DNA of 64,000 bases, from the NCBI GenBank assembly GCA_016719105.1, contig JADKAQ010000009.1, positions 6,667 to 70,666 on the forward strand. Reading direction: 5' to 3'. Shown here in pieces: positions 15,699-23,987 of the stretch. A program made the position numbers and the translations under genes. Under the pieces are notes generated by a model that searched no databases, was not told the origin of the DNA, and worked only from the letters and a program-made list of their open reading frames with translations. Each line of letters begins with the position of its first letter. Within the stretch, counting starts at the first letter, position 1. This DNA comes from Gemmatimonadota bacterium. Lineage in GTDB: Bacteria > Gemmatimonadota > Gemmatimonadetes > Gemmatimonadales > Gemmatimonadaceae.

Positions 15699-17072
15699 TT
15701 ACGCCGCCGCCGCTGCCCGAGGTTTCACGTACTGGTCCAGCCCCAGCCCCAGGAAGATCGTGAGGAAGACCGCTACCGCCGACGTATAGAACGGAATCCC
15801 CACGCCCAGCCGGTCGAAGGCGAAGCCGGCCCACAGCGGAACGGCAATGCGCGCCACCCCGCCAAAGGTCTGCTGCAGCCCCATGTACAGCCCGCGCTCC
15901 GACTGGTTGATCACCCGCGAGAGCAGCGCCGTGACGCACGGGAAGGTGAAGGCCGTCCCCAGCGGGATGAGCGCCACCGCGATGGCCAGGAAGACGATGT
16001 TGGACGACAGCGGCATCCCCAGGATGCCTAACGCCAGCAGCGTCACCCCCCAGCGCGACAGCCGCGCTTCGCCCAGCCGGTCCACCGCGCGCCCCAGCAG
16101 CAGCACCCGCGTGAAGACCGAGATGGCGCCGACGTACATGAAGAAGTAGCCGATGTTCCCCTCGTCCACCTGGAAGCGCGCCGCCAGGAACAACGGGAGC
16201 ATCGCCGTCACCCCCTGGAACGAGCCCATGGCGATCGCGTAGATCCAGATCAGCCGCGACGCCGGTTCGCCGGAGTGCGAGAGCACCCGCCAGACCGCCT
16301 CGCCCGACGTCTTGCGCTTGGGGGCCCCCGCCGGGTGCTCGTGCACCTCGCGCGACTCCTTCAGGTAGTGGTGCACGAACCACATGTTCACCAGGCACAG
16401 CACCGCCGCCACGATCCCCGGCGCCGCGCGCCCCAGCGCCCAGGTCGACTCCCCCGGCACCAGGTCGGCCTTCCCTAACGAGATCGCCGCCGAGCCGAGT
16501 ACCGGGCCTAACGCGACTCCAAGGTTGGTGGCCGCCGAGAGCCAGCCGAGCGAGCGGGCGCGATCCTCGGGGCCCACCGCGTCGGCCACGTAGGCCTGGA
16601 TCACTCCCACCGTCCCGCCCCCCGCCCCCTGCAGGATGCGCGACAGAAAGAGGACCAGCAACGACGTGGCGAAGCCGAAGACCAGGTAGGCGAGCGCCGA
16701 GGCGCCTAACGCGATGAGCAGGGCGGGGCGCCGCCCGTGCTTGTCGCTGAAGCGCCCCCACGCCGGCGCGCTCAACAGCTGCGCCACCGTGAACGACGCC
16801 ACCAAGACGGCCTGGATCATCCCGATCCCCAGGTGCACCGGCCCGAGCTGCAGCCCGTTCGCCGCCAGCTCCTTGGCATAGAACGGGATGATCGGGATGA
16901 TCATCAACAGCCCGATCATGTCGATGAAGGCCGTCGCCATCAGGGCGAACAGCTTGGGCGGGATCTTCCTCACTTCCTGCGCGAGGATGAAGAGGAGGCC
17001 GGCCGCGATGGCCCCCCCCACGATGCGCACCGCCGGGTGCTGCAGCGACTGCCCGATCTCGAGTTGGACCAA
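15699..17072 (-). CDS. Major facilitator superfamily transporter
   Basis: This 457-residue protein has about 12 transmembrane segments plus one extra N-terminal helix (VRIVGGAIAAGLLFILAQEV). The MFS loop 2-3 motif GRFSDKHGRRPALL, the SRILQGAGGGTVGVIQAYVADAV motif of helix 5 and VPLWAGFAFDRLG near the end match drug/proton antiporters of the TetA/MdtG type. The start codon lies three bases after the second BMP-transporter permease gene, so it is probably the last gene of that operon. Co-transcription suggests a related substrate, possibly nucleosides, but this is inference. Confidence 0.85.
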   Translation of the reverse strand: MVQLEIGQSLQHPAVRIVGGAIAAGLLFILAQEVRKIPPKLFALMATAFIDMIGLLMIIPIIPFYAKELAANGLQLGPVHLGIGMIQAVLVASFTVAQLLSAPAWGRFSDKHGRRPALLIALGASALAYLVFGFATSLLVLFLSRILQGAGGGTVGVIQAYVADAVGPEDRARSLGWLSAATNLGVALGPVLGSAAISLGKADLVPGESTWALGRAAPGIVAAVLCLVNMWFVHHYLKESREVHEHPAGAPKRKTSGEAVWRVLSHSGEPASRLIWIYAIAMGSFQGVTAMLPLFLAARFQVDEGNIGYFFMYVGAISVFTRVLLLGRAVDRLGEARLSRWGVTLLALGILGMPLSSNIVFLAIAVALIPLGTAFTFPCVTALLSRVINQSERGLYMGLQQTFGGVARIAVPLWAGFAFDRLGVGIPFYTSAVAVFLTIFLGLGLDQYVKPRAAAAA

Positions 17073-17075
17073 GCG

Positions 17076-17972
17076 CTACTCGCTCACCTTGCCCAGCGCG
17101 GACGGCGGCGTTGCCCGCCCGACCACGCCGGCCACGGCCACGATGGTGAGGATGTAGGGGATCATTTCCACGAATTGCGATGGGATCAACTGGAGCCCCT
17201 GCAACTGGATCTGCAGCGTCTCGGCGGCCGCGAACAACAGGCAGGCCACCGCGACCCGCTTGGGCTCCCACTTGCCGAAGATAACCGCCGCGAGGGCAAT
17301 GAAGCCGCGCCCCGCCGTCATGGAGTCGGTGAACTGGTGCTGTTCCAGCGCCAGGTATGCCCCCCCCATCGACGCCAGCGCTCCGGCCCCGAGCACCGCA
17401 ATCCACCGCACCCGGTTCACCCCCACGCCGAGCGAGGCTGCCGCCTCCGGCTTTTCTCCCACCGCCCGCAGGCGAAGCCCGAAGGGAGTCCGATAGAGCA
17501 GCCACCAGACGAAGACCAGCGAGAGCACGCCCAGCGGCACCAACGGGTTGGCGAGCGAGGCGAGCACGCCCGTCCCCTGTCCCCCCGGTCCCGTCTGGAC
17601 GAAATCGAAGCCCGCCACGCGCGGCGAGTTCGACGACGAATCGAAGGCCAGCCGCAGGAAGAACCGTGTGATCCCCACCGCCAGCAGGTTGATCGCGATC
17701 CCCACCACCACCTGGTCGGCGCGATAGCGAATGCAGGCCACCGCGTGCAGCAGCGCGGCCAGCACCCCGCCCGCCACGCCGCACAGCAGCCCCACCCACG
17801 GCGACCCCGTGTAGTGCGTCCCGATCACCGCCGTGAAGGCGCCCGTGAGCATCCACCCCTCGAGCGTGAGGGCGATGACCCCCGACCGCTCCGACAGCAC
17901 CCCTCCCGCTGCTGCAAACAGGTAGGGGATGGCGATGCGCAGCGTCTGCACCAGGAAGGCGAGCACGATCAC
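17076..17972 (-). CDS. BMP-type (nucleoside) ABC transporter permease, second subunit
   Basis: This 298-residue integral membrane protein belongs to the branched-chain/ribose-like permease family. It has the typical start FAAAGGVLSERSGVIALTLEGWMLTGAF, the cytoplasmic EAA-like loop RTPFGLRLRAVGEKPEAAASLGV and GRGFIALAAVIFGKW. It pairs with the upstream permease, overlapping its stop codon by four bases. Together with the ATPase and BMP protein it makes a purine-nucleoside-type importer as in YufNOPQ or RnsABCD. The exact substrate is not visible. Confidence 0.88.
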   Translation of the reverse strand: MIVLAFLVQTLRIAIPYLFAAAGGVLSERSGVIALTLEGWMLTGAFTAVIGTHYTGSPWVGLLCGVAGGVLAALLHAVACIRYRADQVVVGIAINLLAVGITRFFLRLAFDSSSNSPRVAGFDFVQTGPGGQGTGVLASLANPLVPLGVLSLVFVWWLLYRTPFGLRLRAVGEKPEAAASLGVGVNRVRWIAVLGAGALASMGGAYLALEQHQFTDSMTAGRGFIALAAVIFGKWEPKRVAVACLLFAAAETLQIQLQGLQLIPSQFVEMIPYILTIVAVAGVVGRATPPSALGKVSE

Positions 17973-19081
17973 TTGCCACCTCCCCGCACGCTCTTGAGCA
18001 GGCGCTGCACCTCAGGGACCGACGTCGCCACCGCGATGATGACCACCGCCGTCAGCACGTCGACCATCTGCTTGGGGACCACCGCGTTCACCGCCAGCCC
18101 GCCCTGCGACAGCGTGGCAAAGAGCAGCGCCGCGATCACCACCCCGAAGGGATGGTTGCGCCCCACCAGCGCCACCGCGATCCCCAGGAAGCCAGCGCCG
18201 GCCGCGAATCCTTCTTCGTAGTACTGCTTGTACCCGAGCACGTAGTTGGTCCCGCCCAGCCCCGCCATCGCCCCCGCCAGCAGCATCGCCCGCAGCCAGA
18301 CGCGCCCCACCTTCACCCCGCCATACTCGGCGGCCTCCGGCTGCAGCCCCACCGCGCGCAGGTCGTACCCCGCGCGCGTGCGGAACAGGTACCACGCCGC
18401 ATACCCGGCCGCCGCCAGCGCGACAATGAGGACGAAATTCGCCGCCGACCCGGCAAAGGCATCGACCACGCTCGACAGCCGCGGCACCGCCCCCGCGTGG
18501 ATCTCCGGCGTGTGCAGCGATTCGGCAACGTTCAGTTTGGTCGCGATCAGCCAGTTGAGCAGGGCGAGGGTGATGAAGTTCACCATGATCGTGACGATCA
18601 CCTCGCTCGCCCCGAACCGCGCCTTGAGCACGCCCGGGACCGACGCCACGCTGGCCCCGCCGATCGCCGCACCCGCCAGGCACAACGGAACCGCGAGCAC
18701 CGCCGGCGTCCCCGCCGGCAGCAGCAACCCCACCACCGCCGCGCAGAACCCGCCCATCGCGAGCTGCCCCTCGGCCCCGATGTTGAACAGCCCGGCCCGC
18801 AGTGCGAGCGCCACCGACAGCCCCGTGAAGGTGAGCGTGGTGGCCTTGTAGATCACCTGCCCCAGCCCGTACGCGTTCCCCCACGTCCCTTCTATAAGAA
18901 GGACGAAGACATCCGCCGGCGACTGCCCGAAGGAGAGGATGAGGATGTCGCCCACCACCGCGGCGATGAGCAGCGCCGTGAACGGCGGCAGCAGTGCCGA
19001 GATGAGGCGGGAGACGGACGCGGGGAGCCTGGAGGTGCGATCGGCTCCGGGGCGGGGAATCGACTCGTTGAGTTGACTCAT
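17969..19081 (-). CDS. BMP-type (nucleoside) ABC transporter permease, first subunit
   Basis: This 370-residue membrane protein has a 30-residue cytoplasmic leader and about nine or ten helices. Family blocks include GLSVALALRAGLFNIGAEGQLAMGGF, the EAA-like loop RTRAGYDLRAVGLQPEAAEYGGV and GAGFLGIAVALVGRNHPFGV. The gene overlaps the ATPase stop codon and the next permease start by four bases each, giving strict translational coupling through the operon. Confidence 0.88.
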   Translation of the reverse strand: MSQLNESIPRPGADRTSRLPASVSRLISALLPPFTALLIAAVVGDILILSFGQSPADVFVLLIEGTWGNAYGLGQVIYKATTLTFTGLSVALALRAGLFNIGAEGQLAMGGFCAAVVGLLLPAGTPAVLAVPLCLAGAAIGGASVASVPGVLKARFGASEVIVTIMVNFITLALLNWLIATKLNVAESLHTPEIHAGAVPRLSSVVDAFAGSAANFVLIVALAAAGYAAWYLFRTRAGYDLRAVGLQPEAAEYGGVKVGRVWLRAMLLAGAMAGLGGTNYVLGYKQYYEEGFAAGAGFLGIAVALVGRNHPFGVVIAALLFATLSQGGLAVNAVVPKQMVDVLTAVVIIAVATSVPEVQRLLKSVRGGGK

Positions 19082-20724
19082 CGAGCGCCTCCTGCCCTGT
19101 GCTCGCCTGTTCGCGTCGCCCCCGTCATGTACTCGCCCACCAGCTCCGGCGTCGCCTCGGCCCGCGACAGCGTGGCGACGATCTTCCCTTCGTACATCAC
19201 CGCCACCCGATCCGCGAGCGACAGTACTTCTATGAGGTCCGCCGAGACCAGCAGCACACCCTTGCCCGACGCGCGGGCCGCGCGCAGCTGCTCGTGGATG
19301 AACTCGATCGCCCCCACGTCCACGCCGCGCGTGGGCTGCGAGGCCAGCAGCACCGAGTACTCGCGCCCGCGCATCTCGCGCGCGATGACGATCTTCTGCT
19401 GGTTGCCGCCGGAGAGCGAACGCGCCGGGAGCGCGGCCGACGGGGGGCGGATGTCGAACTCGCGGATCTGCCCCTGCGCGTTCGATTGCACCTGCTCCCC
19501 CTGCAGCACGCCGGCGCCTGACGAGAAGCGATGCTGCAGCCCGAGGATCAGGTTGTCGCCGATCGAGTAGTCGAGCACCAGCCCGCGCCGGTGCCGGTCC
19601 TCGGGAATGTGCGACAGCCCCAGCTCCGCGCGCTCGCGAACCGACAGCTCCCCCACGTCCTTCCCGTCGATCGTGATCGACCCTGACTCCGCCCTGCGCA
19701 ATCCGGCAATGGCCTCGATCAACTCCGTCTGCCCATTCCCCTCGACGCCGGCAATCCCGAAGATCTCCCCCGCCTTGACCTCGAAGGAGATGTCATCCAC
19801 CTCGTTAGGCTTGCGGGACGAGGAGACCACAAGCCGCGAAACAGAAAGCGCCGCAGGCGAAAGCGAAGGCGAAGCCGAGCCCGAGCCGAGTCCCGGCGCC
19901 GGAATGCCCGTTATCTCGTCTTCTCGTCTTCCCGTCTTCTCGTCTTCCAACACCACAGTCGCGAGTCTCACATCGCGCCCCACCATCATTTTCGCGATCC
20001 CCGCCGGCGTGGTCTCCGCCGTAGCTACCTCCCCCACCGTCGCCCCAGCCCGCATAACGGTGATAGAAGACGACGCTTCCATCACCTCATCGAGCTTGTG
20101 CGTGATGAGGACCACCGTTCCGCCCTCACTCGTCAGGCGCCTGAGCACCCGCCACAGCTCCGTGATCTCCGGCGGCGACAGCACCGCCGTGGGTTCGTCG
20201 AGGATGAGGATCTTGGCGCCGCGGTAGAGCACCTTGAGGATCTCCACCCGCTGCGCCTCGCCCACGCTCAGGTCCGAGACCAGCCGGGCGGGATCGACCT
20301 TGAGCCCCGTGCGCTCGCAGAGGTCGCGCACCGCCGACTCGGCGGCCGCGCGGTCCAGCTGCAACCCCTTGGTCAGTTCCTGCCCCAGGACCAGGTTCTC
20401 GGCCACCGTGAGCGTGGGGACGAGCATGAAGTGCTGGTGCACCATGCCCACGCCGGCGGCGATTGCTTCGCGCGTCGACCATCCGGTGACGTCCTTCCCG
20501 TTCACCTCCACGCGTCCGCCGTCGGGCGGGTACATCCCGGCCAGGATGCGCATGAGCGTGGACTTTCCGGCGCCGTTCTCGCCGACGAGGGCGTGGATTT
20601 CGCCGCGCTTGACCGTGAGCGTGGCGTCGCGGTTGGCGCGGACTTCACCGAAGCGCTTCGAGACGCCGATGGCGCGCAGCGCCACTCCCGTCTCCCGTCT
20701 CCCGTCTCCCGTCTCCGGGTTCAT
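19078..20724 (-). CDS. BMP-type (nucleoside) ABC transporter ATP-binding protein, two ATPase domains
   Basis: The 548-residue protein carries two ABC cassettes, as in ribose/nucleoside importers. Cassette 1 has Walker A GENGAGKS, signature LSVGEAQR and Walker B ILILDEPTAVL. Cassette 2 has a degenerate Walker A (GVEGNGQTE), signature LSGGNQQK and SQPTRGVD in place of the Walker B Glu, the usual asymmetry. The first 13 residues and a 30-residue linker between cassettes (EDEKTGRREDEITGIPAPG) are encoded by GACGGGA-like repeats. A GTG at 20685 (VALRAIGVSKRF) is an alternative start that leaves the repeats outside the gene. Confidence 0.88.
   Translation of the reverse strand: MNPETGDGRRETGVALRAIGVSKRFGEVRANRDATLTVKRGEIHALVGENGAGKSTLMRILAGMYPPDGGRVEVNGKDVTGWSTREAIAAGVGMVHQHFMLVPTLTVAENLVLGQELTKGLQLDRAAAESAVRDLCERTGLKVDPARLVSDLSVGEAQRVEILKVLYRGAKILILDEPTAVLSPPEITELWRVLRRLTSEGGTVVLITHKLDEVMEASSSITVMRAGATVGEVATAETTPAGIAKMMVGRDVRLATVVLEDEKTGRREDEITGIPAPGLGSGSASPSLSPAALSVSRLVVSSSRKPNEVDDISFEVKAGEIFGIAGVEGNGQTELIEAIAGLRRAESGSITIDGKDVGELSVRERAELGLSHIPEDRHRRGLVLDYSIGDNLILGLQHRFSSGAGVLQGEQVQSNAQGQIREFDIRPPSAALPARSLSGGNQQKIVIAREMRGREYSVLLASQPTRGVDVGAIEFIHEQLRAARASGKGVLLVSADLIEVLSLADRVAVMYEGKIVATLSRAEATPELVGEYMTGATRTGEHRAGGAR
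20686..20713 (-). repeat. Four tandem GACGGGA units at the start of the ABC ATPase gene
   Basis: Four perfect 7-bp units (TCCCGTC on the plus strand) lie in the first codons of the ATPase frame and encode GDGRRETG-type residues. The array has the same unit, and the same GTG-type edge, as the one at 7357-7377. Confidence 0.85.
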
Positions 20725-20789
20725 CGGACGGACTCCGCCCGCCGTGAGTGGGCGGTCGAGTTGGCGGTCGGGAGCGCGTGTCGTGGCAT
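20721..20789 (-). CDS. Possible 22-residue leader ORF coupled to the ABC ATPase
   Basis: A short frame (MPRHALPTANSTAHSRRAESVR) ends in a TGA that overlaps the ATPase ATG (ATGA at 20721-20724). No convincing ribosome site precedes it, and its upstream sequence resembles that of the BMP gene. It may be a coupling leader, the scar of an older gene start, or chance. Confidence 0.2.
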   Translation of the reverse strand: MPRHALPTANSTAHSRRAESVR

Positions 20790-20847
20790 AAGGGCGGGAA
20801 AGGTCGTGGGGGGCGTTGGAGGGGGGAAGGGGGGCGCCCGTCCGGGG

Positions 20848-21387
20848 CTACTCTCCCTTCAGCTCCCGGGCCGTCGCATCCACCCACCGTACCAGCCGTC
20901 CCCGACGCTCAGCGTCCACCGGAAGCAGCCGGAGGCGCGCGATCAGCTTGCGCGGCGTGACCATTCGCTCGGCGAGCAGCACTCGCACAAACGCTCGGTC
21001 CTTCTCCCTGAATGCGGCCAGCTTCGAGGCGGCCAGGTCATGCCCCTCCAGGCAACGTCCGGTCTTCTGCCGCGTGTTCGCATTCCGCACCTCCACCGTC
21101 CGCCCGTCCCAGCCGCGCGTAAGCACCGCTGCTTCGGTGATGGGGACGCCGTGCACGTAGAACCCGTGCAACCGATGGAAGGGCGAGTCCTCCCCGATAG
21201 CGTTAAGCGCCTCGACAAGGTCGGAGCGATGCACCGGCGTCATGTCCGCTTCCGCCGACATTCGGAGTGCCGCTGGTGCGTCGGGAAACTGTCCGAGGAT
21301 CGCCTGCGAGCCGAACACGTACACCGCCTCGTCGTTGGCGATGTCGCAAGCCGCACGAATCGCGTGCTCCAGCTCCGAACGTCTCAT
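20848..21387 (-). CDS. Nucleotidyltransferase-fold protein (DUF6036-like)
   Basis: This 179-residue protein matches the DUF6036 type of minimal nucleotidyltransferase: VYVFGSQAILGQF (GS motif) followed by MSAEADMTP, whose acidic pair would bind metal. Further on are GHDLAASKLAAFREKDRAFV, similar to the E-K-L block of AbiEii-like toxins, and a C-terminal helical tail. Such proteins usually act as toxins or with a DNA-binding partner. The ATG overlaps the stop codon of the winged-helix gene, so the two are made as a pair. Confidence 0.7.
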   Translation of the reverse strand: MRRSELEHAIRAACDIANDEAVYVFGSQAILGQFPDAPAALRMSAEADMTPVHRSDLVEALNAIGEDSPFHRLHGFYVHGVPITEAAVLTRGWDGRTVEVRNANTRQKTGRCLEGHDLAASKLAAFREKDRAFVRVLLAERMVTPRKLIARLRLLPVDAERRGRLVRWVDATARELKGE

Positions 21388-22448
21388 CGATGCCGCGTCG
21401 ACGACCCGCCGTCAGCAACATTGCGCCGTGGGCGACGAGCGGCGGACGCTTCGCTCGTCTCCCCCCTCGCCGCCTCCGCCAACCCCTCCCGCTCCTCCGC
21501 CGACAACACCGCCAGAAACGGCATCGTCTGACGCAGCCGCGTTGCCCGCTCTCCCGCATCCACCAGAAATCGCCGCAGGTTCGGCAGCGACCGCGTTCGC
21601 AGGATGCGCTCCCACTCGCGCAGCTCGTGCTGTTCTCCCGCCGATGCGAGCGCCAGGCGCGAGGTGACGTACGCGCGCGCCTGCTCGACGAGCGACGGAT
21701 CCGTCTTCAGGCGTTCCGCGATCGCCCTCGCCACTGCCAGCGCCCGCGCGTCCAACTCCGCGTGCGTCATCCGACGCTCGGCCACGGCGCGCGCCCGGGT
21801 TCCGGGGCGCGACTCGCTGCCACGCACGATGGCCAACGGAGGCGCCCCCAGCAGCGGGATCACATTCGCGAGCGATTGCAGCTCTCCCGGTGACGCCGCC
21901 GACAGGTCGGCCAACGTGCGCCCGCGCACCTCGAGATTGAGATCCTGTTCCAGGACGACGTCGTCGAGCGCGTCCTGCAGCGCCAGCGCGACGGAGTCGA
22001 GGTCGCGCGCCGTCCCCAGGACGCCGATCACCAGCGCGTCCTCGCGTCGATCTCTCCCGTCTACGACCGGGCCTTCCAGCCAGATCGCCGCCGGCGGCGG
22101 CACCAGCCCGCGCGTCGCGTTGCGCAGTCGTTCGACGATACGGTCGTAGCGCGCCCGTTCGGCGACAAACAGCGCGTCAATCGCGCTCGCCAGCGGGTGC
22201 GCCCGACGGAGCGTCACCGGGCGTCGCGACCCCGCTCCCACGAACTCGACGATCCCCGTCTCCTCCAGCGTCGCCAGCGCCCGCGCCACCCCCGACAGGT
22301 GCAGCCCCGTCGCCTCCGCCAGCCGGCTCGGCGACATCGGCGCCGCCGTCGCCGCGAGCGCGCGCAGCAGCCGCACGTTGGCTTCGGTGCCGAGGATGTC
22401 GTTGAGTGGCGCGCGGAGCGCGCTCTGGCGGTTGAGGATCGGGCGCAT
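21384..22448 (-). CDS. Winged-helix regulator with degenerate nucleotidyltransferase-like middle
   Basis: The 354-residue product has a winged helix-turn-helix at about residues 18-75 (ILGTEANVRLLRALA...RLAEATGLHLSGVARALATLEETGIVEF). A middle part (about 110-190) has a nucleotidyltransferase-like strand pattern but without the GS and D-x-D residues (IWLEGPVV...EDALVIGVLG). An Arg-rich helical C-terminus and a disordered tail follow. A palindromic operator lies over its promoter, so self-repression is likely. It probably acts as antitoxin or regulator for the downstream nucleotidyltransferase. The family is not certain. Confidence 0.6.
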   Translation of the reverse strand: MRPILNRQSALRAPLNDILGTEANVRLLRALAATAAPMSPSRLAEATGLHLSGVARALATLEETGIVEFVGAGSRRPVTLRRAHPLASAIDALFVAERARYDRIVERLRNATRGLVPPPAAIWLEGPVVDGRDRREDALVIGVLGTARDLDSVALALQDALDDVVLEQDLNLEVRGRTLADLSAASPGELQSLANVIPLLGAPPLAIVRGSESRPGTRARAVAERRMTHAELDARALAVARAIAERLKTDPSLVEQARAYVTSRLALASAGEQHELREWERILRTRSLPNLRRFLVDAGERATRLRQTMPFLAVLSAEEREGLAEAARGETSEASAARRPRRNVADGGSSTRHR

Positions 22449-22452
22449 GGGG

Positions 22453-22508
22453 AAAGTAGACTATAAGCGTGTTTCTCGATTATAGTCGACTTTCTCGCTT
22501 ATTCGCAA
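22453..22508 (-). promoter_or_regulatory. Promoter and palindromic operator of the winged-helix/nucleotidyltransferase pair
   Basis: On the minus strand a -35 box TTGCGA (22508-22503), an 18-bp spacer and a perfect -10 box TATAAT (22484-22479) precede the ATG at 22448. A 14-bp inverted repeat, AAAGTAGACTATAA / TTATAGTCGACTTT (22453-22466 and 22480-22493, one mismatch), covers the -10 box and the transcript start, ideal for autorepression. Confidence 0.7.
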
Positions 22509-22588
22509 CACTCTCGTCCCAGCGAAAGCTGGGACCCATTTGAGCTGCGTTGCACGCTCCCCCCACCAAACCCGCCGCCCCCCTCCCA

Positions 22589-23626
22589 CTACTTGGTAGA
22601 CGGCACCACGATCTTCCCCTCAATGATCTCCTGCCGCAGCCCCTCCACCCGCGAGCGCACCGAGTCCGGGATGAGCGCCTTGTTGTTGGCGTCATAGATG
22701 TAGTTCACCCCTTTCTCGCGCAGCCCGAGCTGGAAGATCCCTCCCTTGAACGTCCCGCTCTTCACCTGCTCGATCGTCTCGAACACCGCCTGGTCCACCC
22801 CCTTCACCATCGAGGTGAGGATGAACCCCGGCGCCTCGCTGTACTGATCGGCGTCGACCCCGATCGCCAGCTTCCCGCGCCGCCGCACGGCTTCGAAGAC
22901 GCCGAGCCCCGTGGAGCCCGAGGCGTGGAAGATCACGTTCACGCCGGACTGGATCTGCGAGAGCGCCAGCTCCTGCCCGCGCCCCGGGTTGCGGAAGGCT
23001 TCGGGGGTAACGCCGGCGTACTGGGCGATCACTTCGCAGTCCGGGCAGACCGCCTTGACCCCCGCCTTGTAGCCCATCTCGAACTTGTGGATGAGGGGGA
23101 AGTCCATCCCGCCCACGAAGCCGACCTTCTTGGAGTTCCCCACCAGCGCCGCCAGGGCGCCGACCAGGAACGACCCTTCCTCCTCGCGGAACTTGAGCGC
23201 CGCGAGATTGGCCGGCGGCTGCACCGGATTGCCGGCCGAGTCGATCGCGACCGCGTAGTCGACCCCCGCGAAGCGCGTGTTCGGGTACTCCTTCGCCAGC
23301 TGCGTGAGGTCGTCGGAGAAGATGAAGCCGACGCCGATCACCAGGTCCATCCCCTCGGCGGCCAGCAGGCGCAGGCCGGCTTCGCGGTCCGAGCCTTCCC
23401 CCGGTTCAATGAAGCGCACGCGGGCCCCCAGCTCCTTCTGGGCCCGGGCGGCGCCGAGGTAGGCGCCATCATTGAAGGACTTGTCGCCCCGGCCGCCCAG
23501 GTCGAAGACGATGCCGACGTCGAGTCCCTCGCCGGTCGGCCGCTCTTCGGCGCCGGAGGGGCGGACGAAGAGGAGGGCGATGTGGGTGGCGAGGAGGGCG
23601 GCGAGGACGAGGACGAGCTTTCGCAT
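22589..23626 (-). CDS. BMP-family substrate-binding protein of the nucleoside-type ABC transporter
   Basis: This periplasmic binding protein of 345 residues starts with a hydrophobic export segment (LVLVLAALLATHIALLFV) that lacks a lipobox cysteine. Family landmarks are VGIVFDLGGRGDKSFNDGAYLGA, NTRFAGVDYA, KVGFVGGMDFPLIHKFEMGYKAGV, VNVIFHASGSTGLGVFEA and IGVDADQY. BMP proteins bind purine nucleosides and related ligands for import. The ATG at 23626 is chosen because the longer frame is Pro-rich and low in complexity. It should head the transporter operon, but the regulator/nucleotidyltransferase pair separates it from the ATPase gene by about 1.9 kb. Confidence 0.88.
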   Translation of the reverse strand: MRKLVLVLAALLATHIALLFVRPSGAEERPTGEGLDVGIVFDLGGRGDKSFNDGAYLGAARAQKELGARVRFIEPGEGSDREAGLRLLAAEGMDLVIGVGFIFSDDLTQLAKEYPNTRFAGVDYAVAIDSAGNPVQPPANLAALKFREEEGSFLVGALAALVGNSKKVGFVGGMDFPLIHKFEMGYKAGVKAVCPDCEVIAQYAGVTPEAFRNPGRGQELALSQIQSGVNVIFHASGSTGLGVFEAVRRRGKLAIGVDADQYSEAPGFILTSMVKGVDQAVFETIEQVKSGTFKGGIFQLGLREKGVNYIYDANNKALIPDSVRSRVEGLRQEIIEGKIVVPSTK

Positions 23627-23987
23627 GAGGGGCGGAAAGGTCGTCGGGGGGGTGGGTGGGGGGGAAGGGGGGGCGAGGCGGGGGTGGAGAGGCGAGGGGC
23701 TCGCACGGGCGCCTGCGCCGGACATGCTTGGCGGAACCGGAATACCCGGTGATCCCGGCGGGGGTAACGCACTCTCCCACCACTCGGCCCTAACTGCGAA
23801 GGGTCGATGTGTGTTGGGGATGCAACACCGTGGCTTTGCTCGGCGCCGCAGCGTTATCGTGCGAATTCGATGTGACCGCGTCCTTCATCGCCGGCTTGGC
23901 TGGCGATCGAGGACTTCTGAATGCGCGTTCGGCTGCTCGACACTCAGCTGCGACTCCCTTACACCCCTCTACCGCTACGGTCGTTAA
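23627..23987. other. Gene-free G-rich region
   Basis: The first 75 bases are runs of G on the plus strand, closely similar to the stretch at 20787-20836. The rest has lower GC and no frame with convincing coding character. It marks the left edge of the low-CGTTAGG region that contains the restriction-modification operon. Confidence 0.5.

Noticed and set aside
15574..17979. 801-residue minus-strand frame over the MFS and permease genes
   Set aside because: It crosses two real genes in a shifted frame with Gly/Ala/Arg-rich output and no domain.
20848..21387. Calling the nucleotidyltransferase a complete AbiEii toxin
   Set aside because: It is much shorter and lacks the AbiEii KDFYD block, and its partner is not AbiEi-like; a DUF6036-type assignment fits better.
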